Of a stretch of 45,769 bases of DNA, positions 10,046 through 20,410 are shown piece by piece. The position numbers and the translations under genes were made by a program. The notes beneath the pieces are model-generated. The model did no database searches. It saw only the letters and a list, made by a program, of their open reading frames with translations, and was not told the origin of the DNA. The stretch's first letter is position 1. Every line of letters starts with the position of its first letter. This DNA comes from Saprospiraceae bacterium (lineage in GTDB: Bacteria; Bacteroidota; Bacteroidia; Chitinophagales; Saprospiraceae): contig JADLBE010000410.1 of assembly GCA_020847915.1 (NCBI GenBank), forward strand, positions 1 through 45,769. Direction: 5' to 3'.

Positions 10046-10768
10046 ATGCTCATCGACATCCGCAAACTGAACAAAACGTACATCATGGGTTCCGAAAAAG
10101 TGGAGGCCCTTAAAGATGTTTCGCTTCACATCGACAAAAACGAGTACGTCGCCCTTATGGGACCTTCAGGCAGCGGAAAATCAACGTTGATGAACCTCCT
10201 GGGTTGCCTCGATACGCCAACCAGCGGCGAATACTGGCTCAATGGTACGGAAGTTAGCACCATGAACGACGGCGAACTGGCTGAAGTACGCAACCGCCAG
10301 ATCGGATTTGTTTTCCAAACCTTCAACCTGCTGCCACGCCTCTCGGCTCTCGAAAACGTAGCGCTGCCACTCGTTTATGCCGGTGTCAGCCGCGAAGACA
10401 GGCTCGAAAAAGCCCGCAAAGTGCTGGAATCCGTTGGTCTGGGCGACCGTGTGACGCACAAACCCAATGAACTTTCCGGTGGACAACGCCAGCGTGTGGC
10501 CGTAGCCCGTGCCCTCGTCAACGACCCCGCCATCATCCTCGCCGATGAACCCACAGGCAACCTCGACTCCAAAACGTCGTACGAAATCATGAGCCTGTTC
10601 GAACAAATCCACAAAGCTGGCAATACCATCATTCTGGTAACCCACGAAAATGACATCGCCATGCACGCCCACCGCATCGTTCGTATGCGCGACGGCCTGA
10701 TCGAATCAGATCAAATCAACGAAAACATCGTCTCCATGGCAAGTGCACCGGCGCCAGTGACGGAATAG
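10046..10768 (+). CDS. ABC transporter ATP-binding protein (MacB/LolD-like)
   Basis: Walker [25 protein letters not shown] signature, Walker [13 protein letters not shown]. Confidence 0.92.
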   Translation: MLIDIRKLNKTYIMGSEKVEALKDVSLHIDKNEYVALMGPSGSGKSTLMNLLGCLDTPTSGEYWLNGTEVSTMNDGELAEVRNRQIGFVFQTFNLLPRLSALENVALPLVYAGVSREDRLEKARKVLESVGLGDRVTHKPNELSGGQRQRVAVARALVNDPAIILADEPTGNLDSKTSYEIMSLFEQIHKAGNTIILVTHENDIAMHAHRIVRMRDGLIESDQINENIVSMASAPAPVTE

Positions 10769-10770
10769 AT

Positions 10771-10928
10771 GTCAGTTGTCAGTGGTCAGCAGTCAGTGGT
10801 CAGTGGTCAGCAGTCAGTGGTCAGTGGTCAGCAGTCAGTAAAACATGAGTCATCCCAAATATTTTTAGGATGACCTATGTTTTACTGACCACTGACCACT
10901 GACCACTGACCACTGACTGCTGACCACT
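10771..10928. repeat. gtcagtggtca-type short tandem repeats arranged as a large inverted repeat
   Basis: Repeated gtcagtggtcagca units, an inner cagtaaaacatgagtcatcc / ggatgacctatgttttactg stem, then reverse-complement actgaccactgacc units. Sits between convergent genes. Confidence 0.9.
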
Positions 10929-12687
10929 ACTTCACAACCTTAACCGCTGCTTGCTGCCCACTTCCTTTATCCATTAACTGTAAAACATACACACCGCCGG
11001 GAAGGCCTGGTACGTCCAGAAGCAGGTTGTGCGTACCGGACGCTAATTTTCCAAAATTGCGTTCCTGCACTACCCTCCCCTGTGCATCCTGCAAAACGAG
11101 GCGGGCATCGGTCAGCGGTTTTTCAGTTTCCAAAATGCACTCCAACGAGTCCCCAAACGGATTGGGAGCAACTTTTAGCCGAATAAAAACATTGGGGGTT
11201 TGCACCGTCGACGGCTGACCTTCCACAAGGGAAATCGTTTGGTTTGCCGCGATGTTTCCCCAAAGTTGTTCAAGACCAGATGGCCAATTTACGGCCATAC
11301 TTTCTATGCTGTCGGCGTCGGCCAATCCGAAATGAGCCGTCAAACTGTTTTGTCCGCAATACCCCGTTTGAGCACTGATTTCGCGGAGTTGTGTTACGGT
11401 TTGTCCGTTGATGATTGCTGTAACACGTACCTGGGCGCCAATGGCCGAGCGGTTGGAACTGGTTCCTTCCAGGTTGATTTTCAGCCAGTTGTTTCCATTT
11501 CCCTGGTTTGTAAATACCAAATGGTTGGTCTGAGGTGCGTTGTTGTTGTTTTTGCAGGTGGAAACGACAAGATCAACAAATCCGTCGTTGTTCAAATCGC
11601 CCCAGGCAGTACCGAACGAACACGGCGTCTGAAAGGACGGCAGTGCCGTGGTATCGCGCTCAAAAATGCCTGCTCCATTGTTTCGGTACAAGAAATTGAC
11701 GATGGTTCCGGTGCAAAACCCATTGGCAACAAACAGGTCGAGATCACCATCGTTGTCGTAATCGGCAAAAGCGCTTCCGTACGTACATCCACCGTCGGTA
11801 TTGATGGGCCCGGTTGACGCTGCCGTAAATCCACCATTCCCGTTGTTGATAAAAAGCCGGTTGTTTTTTTCCTGAAAATAACCTGCATTGCCCACAAACA
11901 GGTCCTGCAGTCCATCGTTGTTTACATCACCCCAACTTGCCGTCATGGAACCTATGGTTTCCGCTACCGACGGGTCACCAATGATTTTAACAAACATGCC
12001 ACCGCCGTCGTTCCGGTAAAAACTGTTCCAGTTGCTGCCCTCATTGGTTGTGTAAAGGTCCTGATCGCAATCGTTGTCAAAATCACTCCACACAGCAGCC
12101 CTGGTTGGTTTGGCTTCATTGAGCCAGGTTGCGCTAATTTTTTCAAACCCATTGTTTCCGGTGTTTTTGTACAACATGTTGCGCAGGTCACCATCGCTGT
12201 TGGTGATGTAAACATCCACCAATCCGTCGTTGTTGTAATCCGCAAAAGCTGCTGTTTCAGAATAGGTTCCGGTTGTTCCAGTCACGGCATCGGGAAGGTG
12301 CGTAAATTCTGAAATACCGTCGTTGCGGTAAAAAAAATTGGGTTCTCCGTACCAGGTTACCACAAAGGCATCCGGGTCGCCATCGTTGTCGGTATCGGCA
12401 AAGGTGGCACCATCGGACGGACTGTTGTCCAAAACGATGGGTGCATTCTGGACCGCCTCGAATTGCAATCCGCCGAGGTTGAGGTAGAGTTCGTTGTTTT
12501 GTCCGCCGCCAAGTCCGTTGGAGATAAAAATGTCGTCGAGGCCGTCACCGTTTACATCAACAATGTTCACGCTACGGCTGTCGCCAGGGGTGTTGGTGAG
12601 TGGCGGGGAGGTAAGTTGTGTAAACTGCTGGCAGTACAACAACGGTGGCACACACACCAAAAGGACAGGAAACATAAAGTTACGCAT
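10927..12687 (-). CDS. FG-GAP/VCBS repeat, ASPIC/UnbV domain protein with T9SS type-A sorting domain
   Basis: Repeated DxNxDGxxD motifs, RSAIGAQVRVTAIINGQTVTQLREISAQTGYCGQNSLTAHFGL (ASPIC/UnbV), C-terminal APNPFGDSLECILET...GVYVLQL. Confidence 0.88.
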   Translation of the reverse strand: MRNFMFPVLLVCVPPLLYCQQFTQLTSPPLTNTPGDSRSVNIVDVNGDGLDDIFISNGLGGGQNNELYLNLGGLQFEAVQNAPIVLDNSPSDGATFADTDNDGDPDAFVVTWYGEPNFFYRNDGISEFTHLPDAVTGTTGTYSETAAFADYNNDGLVDVYITNSDGDLRNMLYKNTGNNGFEKISATWLNEAKPTRAAVWSDFDNDCDQDLYTTNEGSNWNSFYRNDGGGMFVKIIGDPSVAETIGSMTASWGDVNNDGLQDLFVGNAGYFQEKNNRLFINNGNGGFTAASTGPINTDGGCTYGSAFADYDNDGDLDLFVANGFCTGTIVNFLYRNNGAGIFERDTTALPSFQTPCSFGTAWGDLNNDGFVDLVVSTCKNNNNAPQTNHLVFTNQGNGNNWLKINLEGTSSNRSAIGAQVRVTAIINGQTVTQLREISAQTGYCGQNSLTAHFGLADADSIESMAVNWPSGLEQLWGNIAANQTISLVEGQPSTVQTPNVFIRLKVAPNPFGDSLECILETEKPLTDARLVLQDAQGRVVQERNFGKLASGTHNLLLDVPGLPGGVYVLQLMDKGSGQQAAVKVVK

Positions 12688-12832
12688 GGGTTGTTTTTGA
12701 TGTCCAAGTAAGCGCTGATCCACTGGTTGTACACCATTTATCTCCCATGGAGCCACATCTCCGTTCGAAGGGCTGTTTGCTCCCCCACGTACGGAAATAC
12801 GTTTGTGTTTTTTTCAACGGTATCTTTGCACC

Positions 12833-13873
12833 ATGCAATGGATCAACAACCGTTTTTTGCGGCACACGTTTTTCTGGCTGGCCTATTTACTTGTCATGGG
12901 ATTTGTGGGCGGCAGGTACGACCTGAAATTCGGCAGGGCTTATGCCCAGGAAGCACTGGAATTGCCCCTCCGGATGGCGCTGGTGTACGCTGTGCTGGCA
13001 CGTACACCCATTCTTGGAAAGGGGAATTGGTGGCGCTGGCTTGCCGAAATGGCCATGTTGCTTACACTTGCAACATTTGCAGGCAGGTTGCTCATGTACC
13101 AGGTGATTCATCCTTTGTTTTACAAAAACGATTACACTTTTACGTTTTGGAACGAATACCGTTTCGTGTTAACCTTCCTAGATCTCGCGTTGACCCTTTT
13201 TCTTGTGCTTTCCCTGCGTTTTGCCCGCCAGTACATGGATTTTGCTTCGCAAAAACAACAATTGTTGCTGGAAAAAACAACCGCCGAACTGCACGCGTTG
13301 CGGAACCAGACCAACCCGCATTTTTTATTCAATACCCTCACCAACATTTACGCGCTGGCGCGCAAAAACGCACCTGAAACACCCGAGGTGGTGTTGCGCC
13401 TGTCGAACATTCTCCGCTACATCCTTTACGAATGCAATACCCCAACCATTCCCATAAGACACGAACTACACATCGTGGAGCAATACATCGCGCTGGAGAA
13501 AATACGGTTCGGCAACAGACTAGTGGTAACTTCCGATGTAAACATCACCGATCCTTCGGCTGTCATTCCGCCGCTTTTATTGCTGCCTTTGTTTGAAAAT
13601 GCGTTCAAACATGGCGCCGGTGAAAGCAGGTTCAACATTGAACTGGACTGGGAATTGAAAGAGCAGCCCGGAGCCCTGTTTTTCCGGATAAGCAACAGTT
13701 GCGAACCACATACAAACAGCAAAAGTCATGAGGAACCGGGTATTGGTCTGAACAACCTGCGGCGACAATTGGAACTGCTTTTTCCAACCAACCATCAATT
13801 GACGATCGAAGAAACACGAGACAGGTATACGTTATCTTTGAAACTTCATACCAGCACTTCGAATCATGTTTGA
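12833..13873 (+). CDS. LytS/YehU-type sensor histidine kinase
   Basis: RNQTNPHFLFNTLTNIYALAR motif; LLLLPLFENAFKHG and GIGLNNLRRQLELLF ATPase motifs. Confidence 0.9.
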   Translation: MQWINNRFLRHTFFWLAYLLVMGFVGGRYDLKFGRAYAQEALELPLRMALVYAVLARTPILGKGNWWRWLAEMAMLLTLATFAGRLLMYQVIHPLFYKNDYTFTFWNEYRFVLTFLDLALTLFLVLSLRFARQYMDFASQKQQLLLEKTTAELHALRNQTNPHFLFNTLTNIYALARKNAPETPEVVLRLSNILRYILYECNTPTIPIRHELHIVEQYIALEKIRFGNRLVVTSDVNITDPSAVIPPLLLLPLFENAFKHGAGESRFNIELDWELKEQPGALFFRISNSCEPHTNSKSHEEPGIGLNNLRRQLELLFPTNHQLTIEETRDRYTLSLKLHTSTSNHV

Positions 13874-14555
13874 AGCCTTGCGTTGCCTTATCGTTGAAGA
13901 CGAACTCCTGCCTGCAGAACTGCTTGGCGACTACATTCGACAGACGCCTGGACTTGAGCTGGCCGGCGTTTGTACCGATGCCCTGTATGCCATGGATTGG
14001 TTGCAAAACAACCACACCGATGTCATTTTCCTCGACATTCATCTTCCCCAGCTTAAAGGACTCGATTTTTTATCCATTTTAAAAAATCCGCCTCTGGTGG
14101 TCATCACCACAGCTTACCATGAATATGCCATCGACGGCTACCGTTTTGATGTGGTGGATTACCTGCTCAAGCCCTATGATTTTAAACGATTTCTTGAAGC
14201 CCTGGCAAAAATTCAGAAACGCCTCATCTCCCGCCCAAATGCGGTGGATGAGGTGTTTTTTATCAAAGTCAACAAACAACAAATTCGCATCCGGCTGCAA
14301 GAAATTCTCTTCCTGGAAAGTGTAAAAGAATATTGCAAGGTCCATACGACAAGTAAGTTTTGGCTCACGTTGTCGAGCCTGAGCGCCATGGAACACCGTT
14401 TACCCGCCGCACAGTTTTTGCGCATCCACAGGTCGTACCTGATCAATACCCAACAAATAAGCGCGTTTTCTGCAACAGAAATTTCCCTTGGAAACGTGGT
14501 GTTGCCCATAGGTAAAACCTACCACGATGCCGTAGCCGCTTTTTTTAAAAATTAA
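13866..14555 (+). CDS. LytTR-family response regulator
   Basis: Receiver domain (LRCLIVEDELLPAELL, DVIFLDIHLP) plus LytTR (ILFLESVKEYCKVHT, FLRIHRSYLIN). Overlaps the kinase gene. Confidence 0.92.
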   Translation: MFEALRCLIVEDELLPAELLGDYIRQTPGLELAGVCTDALYAMDWLQNNHTDVIFLDIHLPQLKGLDFLSILKNPPLVVITTAYHEYAIDGYRFDVVDYLLKPYDFKRFLEALAKIQKRLISRPNAVDEVFFIKVNKQQIRIRLQEILFLESVKEYCKVHTTSKFWLTLSSLSAMEHRLPAAQFLRIHRSYLINTQQISAFSATEISLGNVVLPIGKTYHDAVAAFFKN

Positions 14556-14575
14556 ACAGAAATCCAAACATGCTC

Positions 14576-15592
14576 TTATTTACCTGCTTTTTTTAAAAAA
14601 TCAAGCAACCCTTTCATGTATACCTGTTGATCGTCCCACATCGCCATGTGGCTGCCGTTGGGACACAAAAGGAAGGTGCCGTTTTGTACCAAAGTCGCCA
14701 TGTACCGCATGTATTCAGGATCCATGGTATCATGTGTTGCACCAACAACAAGTGTAGGCGTTTTTATTTCCGAAAGCCTGGTTTGCACATCCCATTTGGC
14801 CAGGCGACCGGCAATGCCGAATTCACTTGGGCCTTGCATGGTTACGTAAAGGCTTTGATTGAGTTTGGACATGGAACGGACAAAAGGTTCAGGCCACTGT
14901 TCCAGCGGCATGCGGCAGATGTGTTTGGTGTAAAAATGCGGCATCAGCAGCTCCATGTAACGCGGATTGGCAAAATCGCCGCGTTGTTCTATGTCCATCA
15001 ATTCCTTTAGAATCTCCGGATCCATTTGCTTCGCCAAAACATTGTTGGCATAGTTGTCGTAGGCAGGACAGGATGCCATCATGTTGGAAATAACGAGGCC
15101 TTTGAGGTTGTCCTGGTACTTCAATGCATATTGCATGGCCAGGATACCGCCCCAGGAATGCCCAAGCAGGAAAAAATTGTCTTTGTTGAGACCAAGCGCC
15201 TTGCGCACTGTTTCCACTTCCTCCACGTAGCGGTCTAGATCCCAATACGTGGTATCGTTCGGGTTATCGGAATGTCCTGTTCCAAGTTGGTCGTAATAGA
15301 TGAATTCAATGCCTTCTGCGGGCAAAAAACTCTCCATACACTCGAAATATTCGTGGGTGTTGCCCGGTCCGCCTTGCAGAAGCAGCAGTTTGATTTTGGG
15401 GTTGTTGCCGATGCGTTTGGTCCAGATCTTAAACGTATCCGTCGGGGTCACCAGATCAATGATTTGAATACCTCCGCTTTGGATGCCTGTCCCCTGAGGG
15501 GCGTGGTAAGTTTGCAGGTTAATGCCTTCGGGTGGCTTTTGGCAAGCCGCAATTACAATTGGAATCAACAAAAACAAGTAGCTTTTCATCAT
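14576..15592 (-). CDS. Proline iminopeptidase-family alpha/beta hydrolase, lipoprotein
   Basis: Lipobox MMKSYLFLLIPIVIAAC; LLQGGPGNTHEYF, FFLLGHSWGGILAMQYA nucleophile elbow, C-terminal NGSHMAMWDD. Confidence 0.88.
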   Translation of the reverse strand: MMKSYLFLLIPIVIAACQKPPEGINLQTYHAPQGTGIQSGGIQIIDLVTPTDTFKIWTKRIGNNPKIKLLLLQGGPGNTHEYFECMESFLPAEGIEFIYYDQLGTGHSDNPNDTTYWDLDRYVEEVETVRKALGLNKDNFFLLGHSWGGILAMQYALKYQDNLKGLVISNMMASCPAYDNYANNVLAKQMDPEILKELMDIEQRGDFANPRYMELLMPHFYTKHICRMPLEQWPEPFVRSMSKLNQSLYVTMQGPSEFGIAGRLAKWDVQTRLSEIKTPTLVVGATHDTMDPEYMRYMATLVQNGTFLLCPNGSHMAMWDDQQVYMKGLLDFLKKAGK

Positions 15593-15652
15593 GTATGGGT
15601 GGTGTTTAAAGACTTAAGCATTGCGCTAAGTTAATCCTGTTTATCCTACCAG

Positions 15653-15734
15653 AATCTTTCTTTTCATACGCCTAAACAGACAAAGGCGCCCAAAAGGGCG
15701 CCTTTGTCTGTTTAGGCGTATGAAAAGAAAGATT
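15653..15734. terminator. Perfect 39-bp inverted repeat with AAAA loop, terminator-like
   Basis: aatctttcttttcatacgcctaaacagacaaaggcgccc - aaaa - exact reverse complement. Begins at the stop codon of the TlpA-like gene (minus strand). Confidence 0.88.
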
Positions 15735-16843
15735 TAAAGCACTTTCAACAACTCCTGTTCGAGGTTGTCCCTGGGGTTGATGGCGATAATTTTGCCGTCG
15801 CGACCGATCAGGAACGTTTTGGGAATACCCGTAACACCGTAAACTGCTGCCGGGGCGCTGCCCCAGTGTTTGAGGTCGGAAACGTGGTTTTTCCACGACA
15901 ATTGATCCTGGTCGATGGCAGCGATCCATTTCTTTTTACCGTCAGCTTCTTTGGCTTTGGCCTGTTCGGCAGGCATGCCGCTGCGGGGATCTGCACCGTC
16001 GAGCGATACACTGAAAACATCAAAACCCTTGTCTTTGTATTTGTTGTACACTTCCACAACATGTGGGTTTGCACGGCGGCACGGTCCGCACCAGCTTGCC
16101 CAGAAATCGAGCAGCACTACCTTGCCTTTCAGGTCGGAGAGGTTGCGGGTTTTGCCGGTAGGATCGGGAAGGGAAATTTCAGGAGCCATTTCACCTACCT
16201 TGATTTTTTCACCGGCCATTTGTTGTCCAGCCTGTGTTTCAATGGAAGTTACCATTGCGGCATAGTCGGCGGCGTATTTGCTGCCGGGCATGGCTGTGGC
16301 CAGGGCTGTGTTGGCGGCTTTGAAATCATCCATAAATTGAGCAGCGTTGTTGCCCAACAATTGGGTAGCCAGGAAGGCCTGCATGAGTGGTGAACAACCT
16401 TTTTTTACGGCATCACGTGCACCTTGCGGGTCGCGGGGCGGATTGGCGATGAGACCTTTGATCACATCGGCATAGCAGGTGAATGTTTTCGAACCGGTCA
16501 CTTCAACGTCCATGCGGTCGATGGTGTTGAGGTCGCCTTTGATTTCCACGGTATTTTCATCGCCGCCAAGCATGAAATACATACGTTTGGCGCCGATGGT
16601 AAGACGGTAAAGTCCTTCGGAAAATGGTTCTTTTTGTTCGATACTGAAATTTCCGTTGGCATCGGCGGCTACGCGGCCCATGGCCACATTGGAGCGGTCG
16701 AAATGGGCTTGCTCCAGGACAACCTGGAGGCTTCCCGCATTTTGAATGGTGCCTTTGATGGCATGACCGCTTTGGCCCTGGCATGCGTACATAATGGCCA
16801 AAACCGGCATCGCCAGGAGTATAAAAGCGCGAATACTTTTCAT
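15734..16843 (-). CDS. TlpA-like thiol:disulfide oxidoreductase with DUF4369-like N-terminal domain
   Basis: Lipoprotein signal MKSIRAFILLAMPVLAIMYAC; VVLLDFWASWCGPCRRANPHVVEVY (CGPC) and a late YGVTGIPKTFLIGRDGKI thioredoxin motif. Confidence 0.9.
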   Translation of the reverse strand: MKSIRAFILLAMPVLAIMYACQGQSGHAIKGTIQNAGSLQVVLEQAHFDRSNVAMGRVAADANGNFSIEQKEPFSEGLYRLTIGAKRMYFMLGGDENTVEIKGDLNTIDRMDVEVTGSKTFTCYADVIKGLIANPPRDPQGARDAVKKGCSPLMQAFLATQLLGNNAAQFMDDFKAANTALATAMPGSKYAADYAAMVTSIETQAGQQMAGEKIKVGEMAPEISLPDPTGKTRNLSDLKGKVVLLDFWASWCGPCRRANPHVVEVYNKYKDKGFDVFSVSLDGADPRSGMPAEQAKAKEADGKKKWIAAIDQDQLSWKNHVSDLKHWGSAPAAVYGVTGIPKTFLIGRDGKIIAINPRDNLEQELLKVL

Positions 16844-16867
16844 GGTTGAAATTTTATAAAAAGACAA

Positions 16868-19099
16868 TTATTGCATGATTTTCGTCAGGACCTCGTTGTA
16901 GGTACGTTTCCAGCGATCTACTTTACCCCAGTCGTTTCCGCCGATACGTACGGTGTTTCCACCAACATGGCCCAGCAACTCAAAAGATTGTTTTTCAGCA
17001 GTAAGGAAACGTTCGAAGTCGGCTTTCTGTTTTGTCGCAACGGAGACAATCACCCTGCTTTGTGCCTCCCCAAAGAGGAAAGCGTCGGCTCGAACTTTGC
17101 TGTTTAAGGCCAGGTCGAAACCGAGTCCGCGGGGTAAAGCTTTTTCCATCAGGGTTACAAACAAACCACCGTCGGACACGTCGTGTGCAGAAAGCACACG
17201 TTTTTCCGTGATGGCTTTGCGGACAACCTGCTGGAGGTGGTATTCTTCATCGAGGTCGAAATGCGGACAGGGGCTGAAATGTACGCGGTGTACCTGGCGC
17301 AGGTATTCGCTGCTGCCGAGGTCGTTGCGGCTTTCGCCAAGCAGGTAAATGGCGTCGCCTTCGTTTTTAAAGTCGAGCGTCATCATGTTGTCGTAATCGT
17401 CGAGGACTCCAAGCATACCGATGGTAGGCGTCGGGAATACCGGCGTGACCTTTCCGTGGATGTTGGCCTGGTTGTAGAAGCTGACGTTGCCGCCCGTAAC
17501 GGGGGTATCAAATTTGCGGCAAGCCTCGCCCATTCCTTTGATGGCTTGTGCAAACTGGTAATAAACTTCCGGATTGTAGGGATTGCCGAAGTTGAGGCAG
17601 TTGGTAATGGCCACCGGTTCGCCGCCTGCACAAACGATGTTGCGTGCAGCTTCCGAAACTGCGATCATGGCGCCGCGGTACGGGTCGGCGTATACATAAG
17701 CCGAGTTGCAGTCGGTCGTCATGGCGAGGGCCTTGCGGGTACCTTTCACGTAAACCACGGCTGCGTCGCTCGGACGGTTGGTGGTCATGGTACCGGTGCG
17801 CACCATCGAATCGTACTGACGCGTGATCCAGTTTTTGGATGCGATGTTGGGCGAGTTCCAGATTTTTTTGGCGGCCTTTGTGAGGTCATCCGGTACTTTA
17901 ACATTGGATGCGTCGAATCGGGCGATACGTTTGAGGTAGGCAGGTACTTTTTGCTGACGAACATACACCGGAGCTCCGCCGCCCAAAACAAGCGGATCGG
18001 CGGGTACTTCGGCTACCAGTTCACCGTGCCAGAAATATTCAAGCATACCGCCTGCGGTGGTCACACCGATTTGTTCGCAGGGCAGGTCCCATTTTTCAAA
18101 CACTTTGCGCACTGCGTCTTCCTTGCCGGGTTTGCACACGATCAGCATACGCTCCTGACTTTCAGAAAGCAGGATTTCCCATGCTTTCATGTTTGTTTGG
18201 CGCTGCGGACACTTGTCGAGATCGATGCGCATGCCCACGCCGCTTTTGGCGCTCATTTCGGAGGTGGAGCAGGTGATGCCTGCTGCGCCCATATCCTGCA
18301 TGCCTACAACACCTTTGGTTTTAATGACCTCAAGCGAGGCTTCAAGCAGCAATTTTTCCTGGAAGGGATCGCCCACCTGAACGGCCGGCAGATCTTCATG
18401 GCTGTCCTCGGTAAGGTCGGCCGACGCAAATGTTGCGCCGTGGATGCCGTCTTTACCCGTCGCTGAACCAACGATGAACACCGGATTGCCGGGTTTGCCG
18501 GCGGTGGCGCTTACGGTTTCATTGGCCTTGACGATGCCCACAGACATGGCGTTTACCAAAATATCGTGGTTGTACGACGGATGGAAATACACTTCACCTC
18601 CAACGGTAGGTACGCCGAAACAGTTGCCGTAATCGCCGATGCCTTTCACGACACCGGTGATGAGGCGCCGCATGCGCGGGTTGTCGGGCAAACCAAAACG
18701 CAGGCTGTTGAGTGCTGCGATGGGACGGGCGCCCATGGTGAAAATGTCGCGGTGGATACCACCCACACCGGTCGCAGCACCCTGATAAGGTTCGATGGCG
18801 CTGGGGTGGTTGTGGCTTTCAATTTTGAATGCACATCCAAGTCCGTCGCCGATGTCGACAAGTCCGGCGTTTTCTTCACCGGCGCCTACAAGAAGGCGTT
18901 TGCCATCGCGGGGCAGGGTTTTGAGCTGAAGGATGGAGTTTTTATAGGAGCAGTGTTCGCTCCACATCACCGAAAAAATGCTCAATTCGGTGAAATTGGG
19001 TACCCTGCCGAGGATTTGTTGGATTTTTTCAAATTCATCGGCCGTCAGCCCCAGGCTTTTGGCGGTTTCCACAGTGGGTGTGGGTTCGGTTGTTACCAT
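16868..19099 (-). CDS. purL: Phosphoribosylformylglycinamidine synthase subunit PurL
   Basis: [92 protein letters not shown]. About 743 aa from [15 protein letters not shown]. Confidence 0.96.
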   Translation of the reverse strand: MVTTEPTPTVETAKSLGLTADEFEKIQQILGRVPNFTELSIFSVMWSEHCSYKNSILQLKTLPRDGKRLLVGAGEENAGLVDIGDGLGCAFKIESHNHPSAIEPYQGAATGVGGIHRDIFTMGARPIAALNSLRFGLPDNPRMRRLITGVVKGIGDYGNCFGVPTVGGEVYFHPSYNHDILVNAMSVGIVKANETVSATAGKPGNPVFIVGSATGKDGIHGATFASADLTEDSHEDLPAVQVGDPFQEKLLLEASLEVIKTKGVVGMQDMGAAGITCSTSEMSAKSGVGMRIDLDKCPQRQTNMKAWEILLSESQERMLIVCKPGKEDAVRKVFEKWDLPCEQIGVTTAGGMLEYFWHGELVAEVPADPLVLGGGAPVYVRQQKVPAYLKRIARFDASNVKVPDDLTKAAKKIWNSPNIASKNWITRQYDSMVRTGTMTTNRPSDAAVVYVKGTRKALAMTTDCNSAYVYADPYRGAMIAVSEAARNIVCAGGEPVAITNCLNFGNPYNPEVYYQFAQAIKGMGEACRKFDTPVTGGNVSFYNQANIHGKVTPVFPTPTIGMLGVLDDYDNMMTLDFKNEGDAIYLLGESRNDLGSSEYLRQVHRVHFSPCPHFDLDEEYHLQQVVRKAITEKRVLSAHDVSDGGLFVTLMEKALPRGLGFDLALNSKVRADAFLFGEAQSRVIVSVATKQKADFERFLTAEKQSFELLGHVGGNTVRIGGNDWGKVDRWKRTYNEVLTKIMQ

Positions 19100-19124
19100 G
19101 CGCTTTTTGTTAGCTTTTGCGCCG

Positions 19125-19132
19125 CAAAGATA
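19125..19132 (-). promoter_or_regulatory. Bacteroidetes-type -7 box (TATCTTTG) upstream of purL
   Basis: Plus-strand caaagata, 26-33 bp upstream of the predicted purL start; matches TAnnTTTG. Confidence 0.6.
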
Positions 19133-19179
19133 GACACTCGTTTCCACAATACAGTACAGCGAATGCACCCGGTTTTTAC

Positions 19180-19346
19180 TAGGGTGTGTCTGAAAAATGC
19201 TGCCGGAGATGAAAACAGCAGATTTTAGGTTCTGGACAAGTGTACTTTTTTGGGGAATAGTGGGTTCTATTGCCCTAAAAAGATGCGCCGGCCAGGTTCT
19301 AAAAGATGCGTTTTCAGCCCGGCGAGCATTTTTCAGACACACCCTA
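19180..19346. mobile_element. MITE-like non-autonomous element with terminal inverted repeats and TA flanks
   Basis: TA-GGGTGTGTCTGAAAAATGCT ... AGCATTTTTCAGACACACCC-TA. Imperfect symmetry continues inward (tgaaaac..ttttag on both arms). No transposase ORF. Confidence 0.7.
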
Positions 19347-19452
19347 AAATGAGGCCAAATTTTAAACCATCATACCCACCCGCGATCTACACTTACTTTG
19401 CACGAAACATGCAAACACGACTTTACACAACAAGTGTACCTACAATCATTTG

Positions 19453-19460
19453 TATCTTTG
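19453..19460 (+). promoter_or_regulatory. Bacteroidetes-type -7 box (TATCTTTG)
   Basis: TAnnTTTG match 36 bp upstream of the ATG at 19497. Confidence 0.55.
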
Positions 19461-19496
19461 CAATCCAAACATTTATCACACTCCTCATTTAAAAAA

Positions 19497-20297
19497 ATGA
19501 AAAAACATTCACGCTTTTACATTTTGGGCATGCTGGCATTGTGGTTCGGTCTTACCACAGGCATGCGTAACCCTCAAAATCCGCCCCTTGCAAGCACCGG
19601 CGCTCCAGGTGAAAACACCTGCCAGCGCAGCGGTTGCCACGGTGGCGGCAGCTTTACCGGCGGCGTACTGCTCACCGGTTTGCCCGATACCATCGTGGCA
19701 GGACAAGTCTACAGCCTTACCCTGACGCACAACAGCAACGCTACACGTGCAGGTTTTCAAATCACTTGTCTCGACAGTCTAAACGTTAGGGCCGGCACCC
19801 TCGCGGCCGGTACCGGAAGCAACCTGGCAAGCGCCTCAGGACGCCAGTATGTTCGTCATTCCACGTTCAAAACCCTCTCCGCCGGCACAACATCCTGGAA
19901 CTTTTCCTGGACGGCACCGGATTCAGCAGCCGGAGATTTTGCCAAATTTTATTTTACAAGTCTCGCCGCAAACGGCAACGGAAACACCTCGGGCGACAAC
20001 GTGCTCACCGCCAACAAAACGGTTGTGTTTGCCGCCACAGTAAGTGCCAACGATCCCGGCCTCGAACGGCAGGTACGCATCTACCCCAGCCCGTTTACCA
20101 ACCAACTTACGGTTGAGTTGAACGAAGTTTCGGCAGCAACCCTGCGTTTGTTCGACACAAAAGGCAATTTGGTTTCGAAAAAAGCCATTCAATCGGGCAC
20201 ATCGGAAATGAATACCGCTGAATTGCCCAAAGGCATGTACTACGCCGTCATTACTGCCGGCAACCGCTCTACACGAAAAGCTGTGGTGAAACAATAG
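19497..20297 (+). CDS. Choice-of-anchor V / reeler-like secreted protein with T9SS C-terminal sorting domain
   Basis: Signal peptide; STGAPGENTCQRSGCHGGGSFTGGVLLTGLPDTIVAGQVYSLTLT; C-terminus VRIYPSPFTNQLTVELNE...GMYYAVITAGNRSTRKAVVKQ. Confidence 0.82.
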   Translation: MKKHSRFYILGMLALWFGLTTGMRNPQNPPLASTGAPGENTCQRSGCHGGGSFTGGVLLTGLPDTIVAGQVYSLTLTHNSNATRAGFQITCLDSLNVRAGTLAAGTGSNLASASGRQYVRHSTFKTLSAGTTSWNFSWTAPDSAAGDFAKFYFTSLAANGNGNTSGDNVLTANKTVVFAATVSANDPGLERQVRIYPSPFTNQLTVELNEVSAATLRLFDTKGNLVSKKAIQSGTSEMNTAELPKGMYYAVITAGNRSTRKAVVKQ

Positions 20298-20410
20298 GCT
20301 TCTGTTTTACCCCATTGAAAAGATCCGCGTTGTCCGTATTCCAGGTTGGTTGATCCAATTAAGAACACGGATTAACGTGGATTTTTTCATATTTGCCCCA
20401 AAGCAACCGC

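Noticed and set aside
10771-10928. Possible CRISPR array
   Set aside because: Units are ~10-14 bp and contiguous without unique spacers, and the array reverses orientation; no cas genes.
17183-18466. 427 aa plus-strand ORF opposite purL
   Set aside because: Shadow ORF of purL; no domain, and the purL frame is unambiguous.
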